The position numbers and the translations under genes were made by a program. 64,000 bases of DNA from JANLSE01 sp038214135 (GTDB lineage: Bacteria; Chloroflexota; Chloroflexia; Chloroflexales; Roseiflexaceae), in the NCBI GenBank assembly GCA_038214135.1, contig JBBQSD010000008.1, positions 1 through 64,000 of the forward strand, given 5' to 3'. Every line of letters starts with the position of its first letter. Positions within the stretch are counted from its first letter, which is position 1. Of the stretch, positions 44,484 through 52,620 are shown one piece after another. Under the pieces are notes generated by a model. The model did not search any database. It was not told the origin of the DNA and was given only the letters and a program-made list of their open reading frames with translations.

Positions 44484-46235
44484 ATGAAGCGAACGAACAT
44501 TGTCCGCCTATGGTGCATGGTGCTGACGATAGCGCTGGCGTTCACAATCGCCCCTGGTGGGCGGACGCCGAGCGCCTATGCGGATGACCGTGATCAAACG
44601 CTGTTTCGGGCCGATTTCGCCGAATACCCTGCTGCCACAATAACAACCCCGCTGAATGTCCAGACTGGGAAAGTTGCTGCAGATGCAGGCAGCGTTGCCA
44701 TTGCAAAACCATCGGGAAGCAGCCAGAACATGTTGGTGCTTGATGGGGCCAGTACACAATCAACAGCGCTTCTGCAATGGTCGAACTACCCTGGCGCTCT
44801 ACCAGCCATTCAATCAACGGCTGAGATCAAGATCGAGGCCAAACTGGTTGCGAGCGCGACCAATCCCGGCGGTGGCAGCTTTGGGCTACTGACAGGTTCG
44901 ACATTTTTTGAGTTGCTGACATTTGGTGCGAATGGCCAACTGACACGAGCTGGCAATCCAATTGGTGTGAGTTATGTGGCTGGCACGCCAGTTGATATCG
45001 AAGTGCGAATCACACTATCGCGTGGTAATAGTGGCGGTCGTGTTCAGATCAAGATCAATGGTAATGGTAATCCAGGAACGCTGAATGTTAACCTGGATAA
45101 TATATTCACCGAGGCAACCATCAACCAATTGCGATTGCAAGTTCCGGTGGGCGCAGGGACGCTATCGGCACAGGATGTGAATGTTACGTATCGCGAGCGC
45201 GGCGAGGAAGAGGATGATGACCCGCCCGCTACAATTCGTTTCAAGGATAGTGATATCGAGCGCGAATTCGAGGTGATCAATGGTATTCTGTTCCTCAATA
45301 TTCGTGTGACGATCATCAATGGTGGTGGTAAGGCCCACAATAGCTTCCTTGTACTCAACCTGGACGATCTACAGGATCTGGATCTTGCCGAAGTCGGGTT
45401 TCTTGATGGCGAGGGATTCGTTCGTGAAATCCGCGATGGTAAGGTCTATATCGGCATCGGCTATAATAATATTATCCGCAACGATAAAATGAAGGTCAAG
45501 ATTAAGTTTCGGGTTAAGCAGGCCAAGCTTGATATCAAGATTAATATCAAGATGAACCTGACCTTCCGTGATACAAGTGGTAATCGTGAGATCGTGCTTG
45601 TCCCCGTCCCAATCTTAATACCAGTTATTTTCCCGATTAGCGGTATCATTCCAATTACAGGGACAAATCCAATTACAGGCACCAACCCGATCACAGGCAC
45701 CAACCCGATTACGGGAACCAACCCGATCACCGTGGTTGTGAGGTTGCCGATTGAGCGAATTGATCTGCGGATTCGGGTTGTCTGGCAGGCTCGTGGTGGT
45801 ATTATCGTTTTTGGCCTACCAATAAGTGCCCCAGTAACCTACCCTGACGGAACGATTATCCAGTATTTCGAACGTGCCCGTATCGAATATCGTGGTGGTA
45901 TTGTGACATTTGGGCGGCTTGCGGCAGAACTTGGCTACGCGACCCCGCCCGAACCAGTACCAACAGCGGTTGAGGATCGGCGTTGGTATTACCCAGAAAC
46001 GGGCCATGGGATCTCATCGGATTTCCGCAACTACTGGCGCTCCCGTAATGGAATCGTCCTGTTCGGCTTGCCAATCAGCGCCGTGCGTTCACAAGGCAAC
46101 ATACGCATTCAATACTTTGAACGTGTGCGCTTGGAATTCCATCCAGAACTGAGCGGTACACCATACGAAATTCAGATCGGGTTGCTTGGCGTTGATCAGT
46201 ACCAACGCTATGGTGGAGCAGTACTAACTCCATAG
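44484..46235 (+). CDS. Secreted protein with PITGTN repeats and duplicated C-terminal domain
   Basis: 583 residues with AAAGGAG 8 nt before ATG 44484. Signal peptide (about 1-33, WCMVLTIALAFTIAPGG...AYA). N-terminal part (35-245) looks like a beta-sandwich concanavalin-like domain; 250-370 is a second beta domain of basic, hydrophobic strands (KMKVKIKFRVKQAKLDIKIN). Then a linker of four hexapeptides PITGTN (about 390-413). The C-terminal 160 residues hold two copies of a domain with WQARGGIIVFGLPISA...IQYFERARIEY and WRSRNGIVLFGLPISA...IQYFERVRLEF, a module seen in exported Chloroflexota proteins. Cell-surface or extracellular; function unknown. Terminator follows. Confidence 0.8.
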   Translation: MKRTNIVRLWCMVLTIALAFTIAPGGRTPSAYADDRDQTLFRADFAEYPAATITTPLNVQTGKVAADAGSVAIAKPSGSSQNMLVLDGASTQSTALLQWSNYPGALPAIQSTAEIKIEAKLVASATNPGGGSFGLLTGSTFFELLTFGANGQLTRAGNPIGVSYVAGTPVDIEVRITLSRGNSGGRVQIKINGNGNPGTLNVNLDNIFTEATINQLRLQVPVGAGTLSAQDVNVTYRERGEEEDDDPPATIRFKDSDIEREFEVINGILFLNIRVTIINGGGKAHNSFLVLNLDDLQDLDLAEVGFLDGEGFVREIRDGKVYIGIGYNNIIRNDKMKVKIKFRVKQAKLDIKINIKMNLTFRDTSGNREIVLVPVPILIPVIFPISGIIPITGTNPITGTNPITGTNPITGTNPITVVVRLPIERIDLRIRVVWQARGGIIVFGLPISAPVTYPDGTIIQYFERARIEYRGGIVTFGRLAAELGYATPPEPVPTAVEDRRWYYPETGHGISSDFRNYWRSRNGIVLFGLPISAVRSQGNIRIQYFERVRLEFHPELSGTPYEIQIGLLGVDQYQRYGGAVLTP

Positions 46236-46260
46236 TTCGCCATCATCGATCACTTGTGTG

Positions 46261-46308
46261 CCCCTAGCAGGCTGCGGATTGGGAACAGCTTGCTAGGGGG
46301 CTTTCTTA
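46261..46308 (+). terminator. Rho-independent terminator
   Basis: Stem CCCCTAGCAGGCTG (46261-46274) / CAGCTTGCTAGGGG (46286-46299), 14 bp with one G-T pair, 11-nt loop, then GCTTTCTTA. Confidence 0.75.
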
Positions 46309-46397
46309 TGCACTTGATGTGTTTGATATTTTGTGAACTTTAAATGTCAGCGGCAGTGGTTCAATTGCTGCCGCTCGCAGCGTCGAATTGTCGATTC

Positions 46398-46573
46398 AGC
46401 CGCCCGCAATACTACGATGCCTTCGTACAGGCCCAGGCAGCCCTCGATAGCGCCCAGGATGCCGTAACTCAGGCTCAGGTTGCCTATGATACCGCAATAT
46501 TGCCATTCAGGCCAAGGATGAGAACAGCGTAGAATCGGCACTCCAACAGATTGATGCACTGCGCTATGATTAA
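46398..46573 (+). pseudogene. Frameshifted coiled-coil fragment
   Basis: One frame reads QYYDAFVQAQAALDSAQDAV followed by TQAQVAYDTA, a heptad coiled coil like the helical hairpin of HlyD-type adaptors. It then breaks, and the next frame continues IAIQAKDENSVESALQQIDA and LRYD before a TAA at 46571. A single missing base joins them. No start codon or ribosome site. It is a C-terminal remnant of a lost gene of uncertain family. Confidence 0.45.
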
Positions 46574-46659
46574 GAATCTCTTTTCTTTAAACCCCATCCG
46601 CAAGAATGGTAACCAGCACCTATAATAGTGGCTCCTGCTTAATAATACAGGGAGACACC

Positions 46660-47526
46660 ATGCAATATGCACTCAACCTGCCAGCATTTGCCGATTTTGC
46701 CGATCCACACGCCCTGGCCGATCTTGCCGTCGAGGCGGAACAGGCAGGCTGGGATGGTTTCTTCATCTGGGATCATATGATCTTCGATCCAAGTTTCCAC
46801 CCGATGATTGATCCATGGGTTGGCCTGGCGGCTGTGGCAATGCGAACCACCCGTATGAAGATTGGCACGTTGCTGACGCCAGTTCCCCGTCGGCGGCCCT
46901 GGAAGCTGGCTCGTGAGACGGTTAGCCTGGATCGGCTCTCGAATGGGCGGCTCATTCTTGGTGTTGGGATTGGTGATCCAGCCCAATGGGAATATGGCTT
47001 TTTTGGTGAGGAAACCGACGCCAAGATTCGGGCGCAGCAACTTGATGAGGGCCTGGAAATCCTCAATGGCTTATGGAGTGGTGAGCTGTTTGGTTTCCAG
47101 GGAACCCATTATCATCTCGATCCAGTGCGCTTCCTGCCACGCCCGATTCAGCAGCCACGCATTCCGATCTGGGTTGGTGGATGGTGGCCGAATAAGCCGC
47201 CGATGCGCCGCGCCGCACGCTGGGATGGCGTGTGCCCTGGCAAGGCCTATGGAGCGCTCTCCCCAGCTGAGTGCCGGGATATTCTAGCCTATATTCATGC
47301 ACATCGCACAGAAGACGGGCCATTCGATGCTGTCTGCTCGGGAACCACCAGCGGCAAGGATCGCCAGGCAGATTCCCAGCATGTGGCGGCCTATGCAGAA
47401 GCTGGCTGTACCTGGTGGGTTGAGGATGTCAACCCCTGGCATCTTGGTCGTTCGTGGGAAGATCCATGGACCGCCGATGATACTGTTAAGATGCGTGAGC
47501 GCGTGCGCCAGGGGCCGCCACGTTAA
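46660..47526 (+). CDS. LLM-class (luciferase-like) flavin-dependent oxidoreductase
   Basis: 288 residues from ATG 46660 (CAGGGAG upstream); the frame to 46606 has no ribosome site. TIM-barrel of the bacterial luciferase/F420-dependent superfamily: LADLAVEAEQAGWDGFFIWD (18-37), the RTTRMKIGTLLTPVPRRRPW strand (about 60-80), GRLILGVGIGDP (about 99-110) and PIWVGGWWP (about 165). Cofactor FMN or F420 cannot be read from the sequence. Shorter than most members at the C-terminus. A TATAAT at 46621-46626 may be its -10 box. Confidence 0.88.
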   Translation: MQYALNLPAFADFADPHALADLAVEAEQAGWDGFFIWDHMIFDPSFHPMIDPWVGLAAVAMRTTRMKIGTLLTPVPRRRPWKLARETVSLDRLSNGRLILGVGIGDPAQWEYGFFGEETDAKIRAQQLDEGLEILNGLWSGELFGFQGTHYHLDPVRFLPRPIQQPRIPIWVGGWWPNKPPMRRAARWDGVCPGKAYGALSPAECRDILAYIHAHRTEDGPFDAVCSGTTSGKDRQADSQHVAAYAEAGCTWWVEDVNPWHLGRSWEDPWTADDTVKMRERVRQGPPR

Positions 47527-47641
47527 GCATTCAGCTCTCAGCCGTCAGCCATCAGCTTTTTGGTGCTGGTGAAGGTGCTTGTCTGCACTGCAATTTCGGT
47601 TGCGTGTACAAGCGCCGATCAGGAGAGAGCTGAGAGCTTAG
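47527..47641. repeat. Heptamer-ended ~115-bp element (copy A)
   Basis: Left end: TCAGC-based 7-bp units (TCAGCTCTCAGCCGTCAGCC, then ATCAGC) running into TTTTTGGTGC. Right end: AGAGAGCTGAGAGCTTA, inverted relative to the left end. About 60 bp of unique sequence between. Copy B at 53577-53692 has the same ends and the same CAGCTTTTTGGTGC motif. Fills the gap between the oxidoreductase and the NUDIX gene. Confidence 0.75.
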
Positions 47642-47644
47642 GGT

Positions 47645-48280
47645 TCATTTCACTTGATCAAAAAAGGCCACCTGTTGCCCACGCCAGGCGGCAAACGCCA
47701 GCGGGATGCGGGTACGATGGCCTGGATCAAGCGTTGTTGGCAGCAGTTCCTCGGAAAACCATTGCACATCCAGGACTTCGTGGGCATGGCTGGGGGCAAT
47801 AGTGGCATCGGGCAGTGGTTCGCACAGAAACACAAACTGGTACAGGTGATGGCGGCTGCGCGAAGCGCAATAGCGCGAGTCAAACACACCAACCAGGGCA
47901 ACAGGTCGGCATGCCACACCGGTTTCTTCACGAGCCTCGCGGACAGCGCCTTCGGCGGGGGTTTCGCCGACCTCAAATCCGCCACCTGGCATGGCCCATA
48001 ACTGGTTATCGGAGCGCTGAATCAGCAACATGCGGCCATCCGAGTCGATGATTGCTGCATCCCCACAACTCATTGGTGTTGGGTGTGAGAAGACAGTCGC
48101 GCGCAGTAGTTCCAGCTCTGCTGGCAACTGCCCACCAGCAAGGGCTTGCATCTCGATTGCGAGCGATTGAAGCGTGCGATAGCGATCAAGATCATAGTGG
48201 TCTTTTGAGAAATGTAGCCCGAGCGCGGCCATATCACGCAGTTGATCGGCCCATAGGGCAATCTGTTGAGCTGGCATCAT
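47645..48280 (-). CDS. NUDIX hydrolase with N-terminal helical domain
   Basis: 211 residues. AAGGAG lies 7 nt before ATG 48280. Residues 1-60 are a helical Nudix_N-like domain (QIALWADQLRDMAALGLHFS). The complete Nudix box GGFEVGETPAEGAVREAREETGV spans about 100-121, with all catalytic Glu residues. Related proteins hydrolyse ADP-ribose or other nucleoside-diphosphate compounds. It is the last gene in the same direction as E1/E2, 94 bp after E1, so may be cotranscribed with them. Confidence 0.9.
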   Translation of the reverse strand: MMPAQQIALWADQLRDMAALGLHFSKDHYDLDRYRTLQSLAIEMQALAGGQLPAELELLRATVFSHPTPMSCGDAAIIDSDGRMLLIQRSDNQLWAMPGGGFEVGETPAEGAVREAREETGVACRPVALVGVFDSRYCASRSRHHLYQFVFLCEPLPDATIAPSHAHEVLDVQWFSEELLPTTLDPGHRTRIPLAFAAWRGQQVAFFDQVK

Positions 48281-48374
48281 GAGCGTACTCCTTCTGTTAG
48301 AGCTATTCAACGACATGATGACATATGTTGGTAGTAGATCTATGGCATCTGGCTGGCTTTGGGGTGATAGATGC

Positions 48375-50828
48375 CTATATCCCGCGCTTATTGCGCCGCT
48401 GAATCTCGCTGGTGGCCTGGCGTGTGCGCGGCACATATCCTGCAATTGGCAGCAGCCGCTCGTGAATGCTGTCGATGATCCATTCTTTTTGGGGAAAGAA
48501 GGCTTCTTCTAGCTCAACCGGCGGCGTGATCCAATTACGTGCGCCTACCACCGTCACCGGCCCGTCGAGTGCATCAAAGGCCAACTGGCTGATATTCGAG
48601 GCCATGGTGTGCAGGAATGAACCACGTTCACAGGCCTCCGATGACAATATAACCCTGCCTGTTTTACGAACTGAACCAATGATCGTTTCATAGTTCAACG
48701 GGTTGATGAAACGCGCATCGATCACTTCTGCCGAGATGCCATACTGCTCAAGTTCTTGGGCAGCCGCCAGCGCCACATACAGGGTCGCGCCGATTGTGAT
48801 GATTGTTACATCGCTTCCCTCACGGCGAATGGCAGGCTCACCCAATGGCACTTCATAATAATCAACTGGCACACCACCCGCAACCACTGTCTCGGTTTCC
48901 GAATAGAGCCGCTGGCTTTCAAAAAAGATCACTGGATCGCTGCCACGTAGCGCCAAGCTGAGCATGCCCTTGGCATCATATGGCGTGGCTGGAAACATCA
49001 CCTGCAGGCCAGGAATATGCGCCACCAGTGCGGTCCAATCCTGCGAGTGCTGGGCACCATATTTGGAACCAACCGAGACGCGCAGAACCAGCGGCATCTT
49101 CAGCACCCCAGCCGACATCGCTTGCCACTTGGCCATCTGATTGAAGATTTCATCGCCCGCCCGCCCCATAAAATCGCAGTACATGAGTTCGGCCAGCACG
49201 CGCCCGCCACACATGGCATAGCCAACGGCTGTTCCAACAATCGCACCCTCGGAGATCGGCGAATTGAACAGGCGATGATATGGCAGCGCTTCGGTCAACC
49301 CGCGATACGCTCCAAATGCGCCACCCCAATCACGGTTCTCTTCACCATACGCAACCATCGTCGGGTCCTTGTAGAAGCGATGAATCGTGGCCTCAAACAG
49401 CGCCTCGGCATAGGTTAACGTGCGTAGCTTTGGCAGCGGCTTGCCATCTTCGAGCCCGAAGCGGTGCTTGGCCTGTGTCTGGCCCAGCCGCGTCTGTTCA
49501 AGCGGCAGCAGCACTTCAGGTCGCCCATCGGCCAAGCTATCGGCTGGCTGGTTTGAAAACATCAGATCGCCAATTTCTTCGCTGTTGATGCTCAAATACG
49601 GCGATTCTTCCGTCGATAATGCTGCACGCAACACCGCAATAATCCGCTGTCGAATGGCATCCTGAAGCGCATCAAGCTGTGCTGGATCGGCGTGGCGATT
49701 ATTCAGCAGATATTCGCGGAATGTGATCAGCGAATCGTGGGCGCGCCAGCGCTCAACTTCATCCTTATCGCGGTAGCTAGATGCATCGGAAGGCGAGTGG
49801 CCAGAAAAGCGATAGGTAATCGTGTCGAGCAGCACTGGTCCACGGCCCTCTTCCAGAATGCGGCGTTTGCGGGCTACAGCATCGGCAACGGCCAGCGGAT
49901 TATAGCCATCAATTCGTTCGGCATGCATCGCATCCTGATTGATGCCAAGCCCGACACGGGCCAACACACCAAGGCCCATCGTCTCGCCTTTTGGTTGGCC
50001 GCCCATGCCATAGAAATTGTTCATGAAATTGAACAGAATTGGTGGTGCGCCGCCGATCTCTGAGTCCCACAACGTCCGATATTGGTCCATTGTCGCAAAC
50101 ATCAACGCCTCCCACACAGGCCCACAGCCGAGTGAGGCATCGCCAATATTGGCAATCACAATCCCTGGCTTGCGATTAATGCGCTTGAACAATGCCGCGC
50201 CTGTCGCAATATCGGCAGATCCACCAACAATCGCATTATTGGGCATCACCCCAAATGGCGGGAAGAAGGCATGCATCGAACCACCCATCCCACGGTTCAG
50301 GCCGGTTGTACGGCCAAACATCTCGGCCAGCGCGCCATAGAGGACATAATCGATTGCCAGATCGGTCACATTGCCCTTACTGAAGCGCTCGACCACCCGC
50401 AGAATCTGGCCACCCATATAGGTCTGCATGATTAAGAGCAGTTCGGCCTCGCTGAGTTTGTTGATCGCCGAGAGGCTCTTGGCCAGGATTTCGCCATGGC
50501 TGCGATGCGAGCCAAAGATGAAATCATCCGTGCTCAGATGGTAGGCCTGGCCAACCGCAGCGGCTTCCTGCCCAATCGAAAGATGGGCCGGGCCGCGATG
50601 ATTATAGGCAACCCCTTCGTAGGCACCCTCTTTTTTCAGGCGATCCAGCATCGTCTCGAACTCACGGATATAGTGCATATCGCGATACATGCGTACCAGA
50701 TTGGCACTGCCATATAGGGCTGCCTCAGCGATTGGATCGGCAATATAGGCATTCAGAGGTATCGTTGGGCCGTTGAGCATCCCAGGATGGCGGGCTTCAG
50801 TTGGGTCGATCAATAGTTGTTTTGGCAT
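48375..50828 (-). CDS. 2-oxoacid/acetoin-type dehydrogenase E1, fused alpha and beta subunits
   Basis: 817-residue thiamine-diphosphate enzyme. E1-alpha half (about 40-425): HRGPAHLSIGQEAAAVGQAY, RGMGGSMHAF, then TPP motif GDASLGCGPVWEALMFA...NFMNNFYGMGGQ (GDG is GDA here), and FSGHSPSDASSYR phosphorylation-loop equivalent. E1-beta half (about 485-800): LTYAEALFEATIHRF, GEENRDWGGAFGAYRGL, PISEGAIVGTAVGYA, and EVIDARFINPL. Alpha and beta are usually separate genes. It decarboxylates a 2-oxo acid or acetoin-like substrate and passes the acyl group to E2. E2 (50957) lies upstream on the same strand, separated by a 128-bp repeat. No E3 dihydrolipoamide dehydrogenase is nearby. GGAG precedes ATG 50828. 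Confidence 0.9.
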   Translation of the reverse strand: MPKQLLIDPTEARHPGMLNGPTIPLNAYIADPIAEAALYGSANLVRMYRDMHYIREFETMLDRLKKEGAYEGVAYNHRGPAHLSIGQEAAAVGQAYHLSTDDFIFGSHRSHGEILAKSLSAINKLSEAELLLIMQTYMGGQILRVVERFSKGNVTDLAIDYVLYGALAEMFGRTTGLNRGMGGSMHAFFPPFGVMPNNAIVGGSADIATGAALFKRINRKPGIVIANIGDASLGCGPVWEALMFATMDQYRTLWDSEIGGAPPILFNFMNNFYGMGGQPKGETMGLGVLARVGLGINQDAMHAERIDGYNPLAVADAVARKRRILEEGRGPVLLDTITYRFSGHSPSDASSYRDKDEVERWRAHDSLITFREYLLNNRHADPAQLDALQDAIRQRIIAVLRAALSTEESPYLSINSEEIGDLMFSNQPADSLADGRPEVLLPLEQTRLGQTQAKHRFGLEDGKPLPKLRTLTYAEALFEATIHRFYKDPTMVAYGEENRDWGGAFGAYRGLTEALPYHRLFNSPISEGAIVGTAVGYAMCGGRVLAELMYCDFMGRAGDEIFNQMAKWQAMSAGVLKMPLVLRVSVGSKYGAQHSQDWTALVAHIPGLQVMFPATPYDAKGMLSLALRGSDPVIFFESQRLYSETETVVAGGVPVDYYEVPLGEPAIRREGSDVTIITIGATLYVALAAAQELEQYGISAEVIDARFINPLNYETIIGSVRKTGRVILSSEACERGSFLHTMASNISQLAFDALDGPVTVVGARNWITPPVELEEAFFPQKEWIIDSIHERLLPIAGYVPRTRQATSEIQRRNKRGI

Positions 50829-50839
50829 GAATGTTTCTC

Positions 50840-50940
50840 CGAGTGAGGAGTGAGGAGTCAGGAGTCAGAAGTCAGAAATTAATGATTAGACTTTATCTAT
50901 GAATCGAATTCTGACTCCTGACTCCTGTCTTCTGAATACT
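50840..50940. repeat. CAGGAGT heptamer inverted-repeat element
   Basis: Left arm GAGTCAGGAGTCAGAAGTCA (about 50853-50872) and right arm ATTCTGACTCCTGACTCCTG (about 50909-50928) are inverted copies of 7-bp units, with about 35 bp between. The element lies between E2 and E1 of one predicted operon. Confidence 0.75.
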
Positions 50941-50956
50941 ATATAAAAGCTAAAAG

Positions 50957-52312
50957 CTACACCGCCACCAACACATCCAGCTCGGCCAGATTGCGTGCCA
51001 ATGCCTGGAGGAAACGTGCCGCTGGTGCGCCATCGATCACCTGATGATCGATGGTAAGTGCGAGGTTGATATGCGGCACAAACGCAACTTCACCATCGCG
51101 ATCAATCGGCTTGAGGTTGATGCTGCCGACACCAAGGATTGCGACCTGCGGTGCATTCAGGATTGGCGTAAAACTCTCGATCCCCATGCTGCCCAGGTTG
51201 GTCACGGTGAAACTCCCGCCGCTTAGTTCCTCAACGCTGGCCTTCCCGGATTGGCTGAGTTTTGCCAATCGTGCCGCTTCGGTAGAAAGTGCCCGCAAAC
51301 TCAGTGTATCGGCATTGTGGATGATCGGAACTAACAGGCCACGGGGCGTATCGACGGCAACACCAAGGTGTATATGTCGATATTGGGTGATCGTAGTGTC
51401 GCGGAAGATGGCATTCAGTGATCGATGATCGAGCAGGGTTCGGCTAACGGCAAATAGGATCAGGTCGTTGATTGTGATGCCACGTAGCCCAAGGTTCTCT
51501 GCGCTCTCTTTCAGCCGCTTGCGGTACGCTTGCAATTGGCGTGCGTCGGCAGAACTGTGCAGCGTGAGCTGGGCGGTTGTCTGAAGTGAGGTGCGCATGC
51601 GCTCAGCGATCACCCGCCGCACACCAACCACCGGGATTGTCTCATCGAGATTTGATTGTGTCTCAGCACTATCTGTTGTGTTTGAAGTTGGAATGGCTCC
51701 GGTTGGCATTTCCGCCTGAACTGGTGCAAGCAGATCTCTGGCCGTTACCCGCCGATCCGCGCCGCTACCCTGGGATGGTGCAACAAAGCCACCCTTCTCG
51801 ACCATCGCCCGGGCGAGGGGCGTCAGTTTTGGACGCACATCTAACGCTGCCCGAATATCGCGCTCGATCACCCGGCCACTCGGTCCGCTGCCCTGTATGC
51901 CAATCGTATCAAGCTGCTCATGTTCGGCTAGCTTGCGCGCCCGTGGCGAGATTCCAACAGTAGATGGCAGCTCGGGAGTTGGTGTGCTTATCTGCGATTG
52001 GGCCGTTGCCGCTGGTGGTGTTGATGTATTCGTCGGAAGAGCAATGCTGGGCGCCAGATTGGCGACATCCTCACCCGCTGCCCCAACCAGCGCAATACTC
52101 GTCATCACTGGCACATCATCGCCAACCTGAAACAACTGGGCCAGCAATACACCAGCCGCTGGGCTCACAACCTCAACCGTAGTTTTGTCCGTCTCGATCT
52201 CGCAGATTGGCTCGCCTGCGCTCACCGCATCGCCAGCCTGCTTCATCCAGCGTACAATGATCGAGCTCTCTACAGAGTTGCCCAGCTTCGGTAGGATAAC
52301 AGCAGTCGCCAT
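50957..52312 (-). CDS. Dihydrolipoamide acyltransferase (E2) of a 2-oxoacid/acetoin dehydrogenase complex
   Basis: 451 residues. N-terminal lipoyl domain (1-76) with the lipoylated Lys in EIETDKTTVEVVSP (about 43). Linker, then a peripheral-subunit-binding domain (about 122-157: ISPRARKLAEHEQLD, GSGPSGRVIERDI). Catalytic domain 220-451 ending with the chloramphenicol-acetyltransferase-like active site LTIDHQVIDGAPAA (His about 423). Substrate class cannot be read directly; E2 proteins of pyruvate, branched-chain and acetoin complexes share this plan. First gene of the leftward operon; its promoter region contains a pair of the predicted SorC operators. GAGGGAT precedes ATG 52312. Confidence 0.92.
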   Translation of the reverse strand: MATAVILPKLGNSVESSIIVRWMKQAGDAVSAGEPICEIETDKTTVEVVSPAAGVLLAQLFQVGDDVPVMTSIALVGAAGEDVANLAPSIALPTNTSTPPAATAQSQISTPTPELPSTVGISPRARKLAEHEQLDTIGIQGSGPSGRVIERDIRAALDVRPKLTPLARAMVEKGGFVAPSQGSGADRRVTARDLLAPVQAEMPTGAIPTSNTTDSAETQSNLDETIPVVGVRRVIAERMRTSLQTTAQLTLHSSADARQLQAYRKRLKESAENLGLRGITINDLILFAVSRTLLDHRSLNAIFRDTTITQYRHIHLGVAVDTPRGLLVPIIHNADTLSLRALSTEAARLAKLSQSGKASVEELSGGSFTVTNLGSMGIESFTPILNAPQVAILGVGSINLKPIDRDGEVAFVPHINLALTIDHQVIDGAPAARFLQALARNLAELDVLVAV

Positions 52313-52345
52313 ACTATCCCTCGACTCAAGCTATCTTCGTTTGGA

Positions 52346-52378
52346 TGTGCATTTGCACAGTGATCGCGCATTTGCACA
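52346..52378. promoter_or_regulatory. Paired operator sites upstream of E2
   Basis: Site 1 TGTGCATTTGCACA (52346-52359) is a 6-bp perfect inverted repeat with a TT centre. Site 2 CGCGCATTTGCACA (52365-52378) follows 19 bp later. Same consensus and same spacing as the pair at 52570-52602. Confidence 0.75.
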
Positions 52379-52419
52379 GATCGTAACATGGAACATGAAC
52401 GATGTCAACCAGGATATAA

Positions 52420-52474
52420 TCCGCAGATGACGCAGATTTCCGCAGATTTTTTGTGGCACGACATCTGCGGATGA
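52420..52474. repeat. CCGCAGATGACGCAGATTT repeat
   Basis: ATCCGCAGATGACGCAGATT (from 52422) followed by TCCGCAGATTTTTTG and an inverted CATCTGCGGAT (ending near 52474). Imperfect tandem units of ACGCAGATT with inverted ends, between the two operator pairs. Known type of dispersed bacterial intergenic repeat. Confidence 0.55.
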
Positions 52475-52569
52475 AACCCAACGTTGATGGCGTTCTATCG
52501 GGTGTGAGGCATGGTTTGCCCAACCCTATCTGCAATATTGACAGACTGCTGTTCACATGTTATTCTTTT

Positions 52570-52602
52570 CGTGCATTTGCACAAACGCCGTGCATTTGCA
52601 CA
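52570..52602. promoter_or_regulatory. Paired operator sites upstream of the SorC regulator gene
   Basis: Two identical copies of CGTGCATTTGCACA at 52570-52583 and 52589-52602, 19 bp centre to centre. The second ends 18 bp before the regulator's start codon, so bound regulator should block its own promoter or early transcription. Confidence 0.75.
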
Positions 52603-52620
52603 AACTGAACCAGGATCTTT

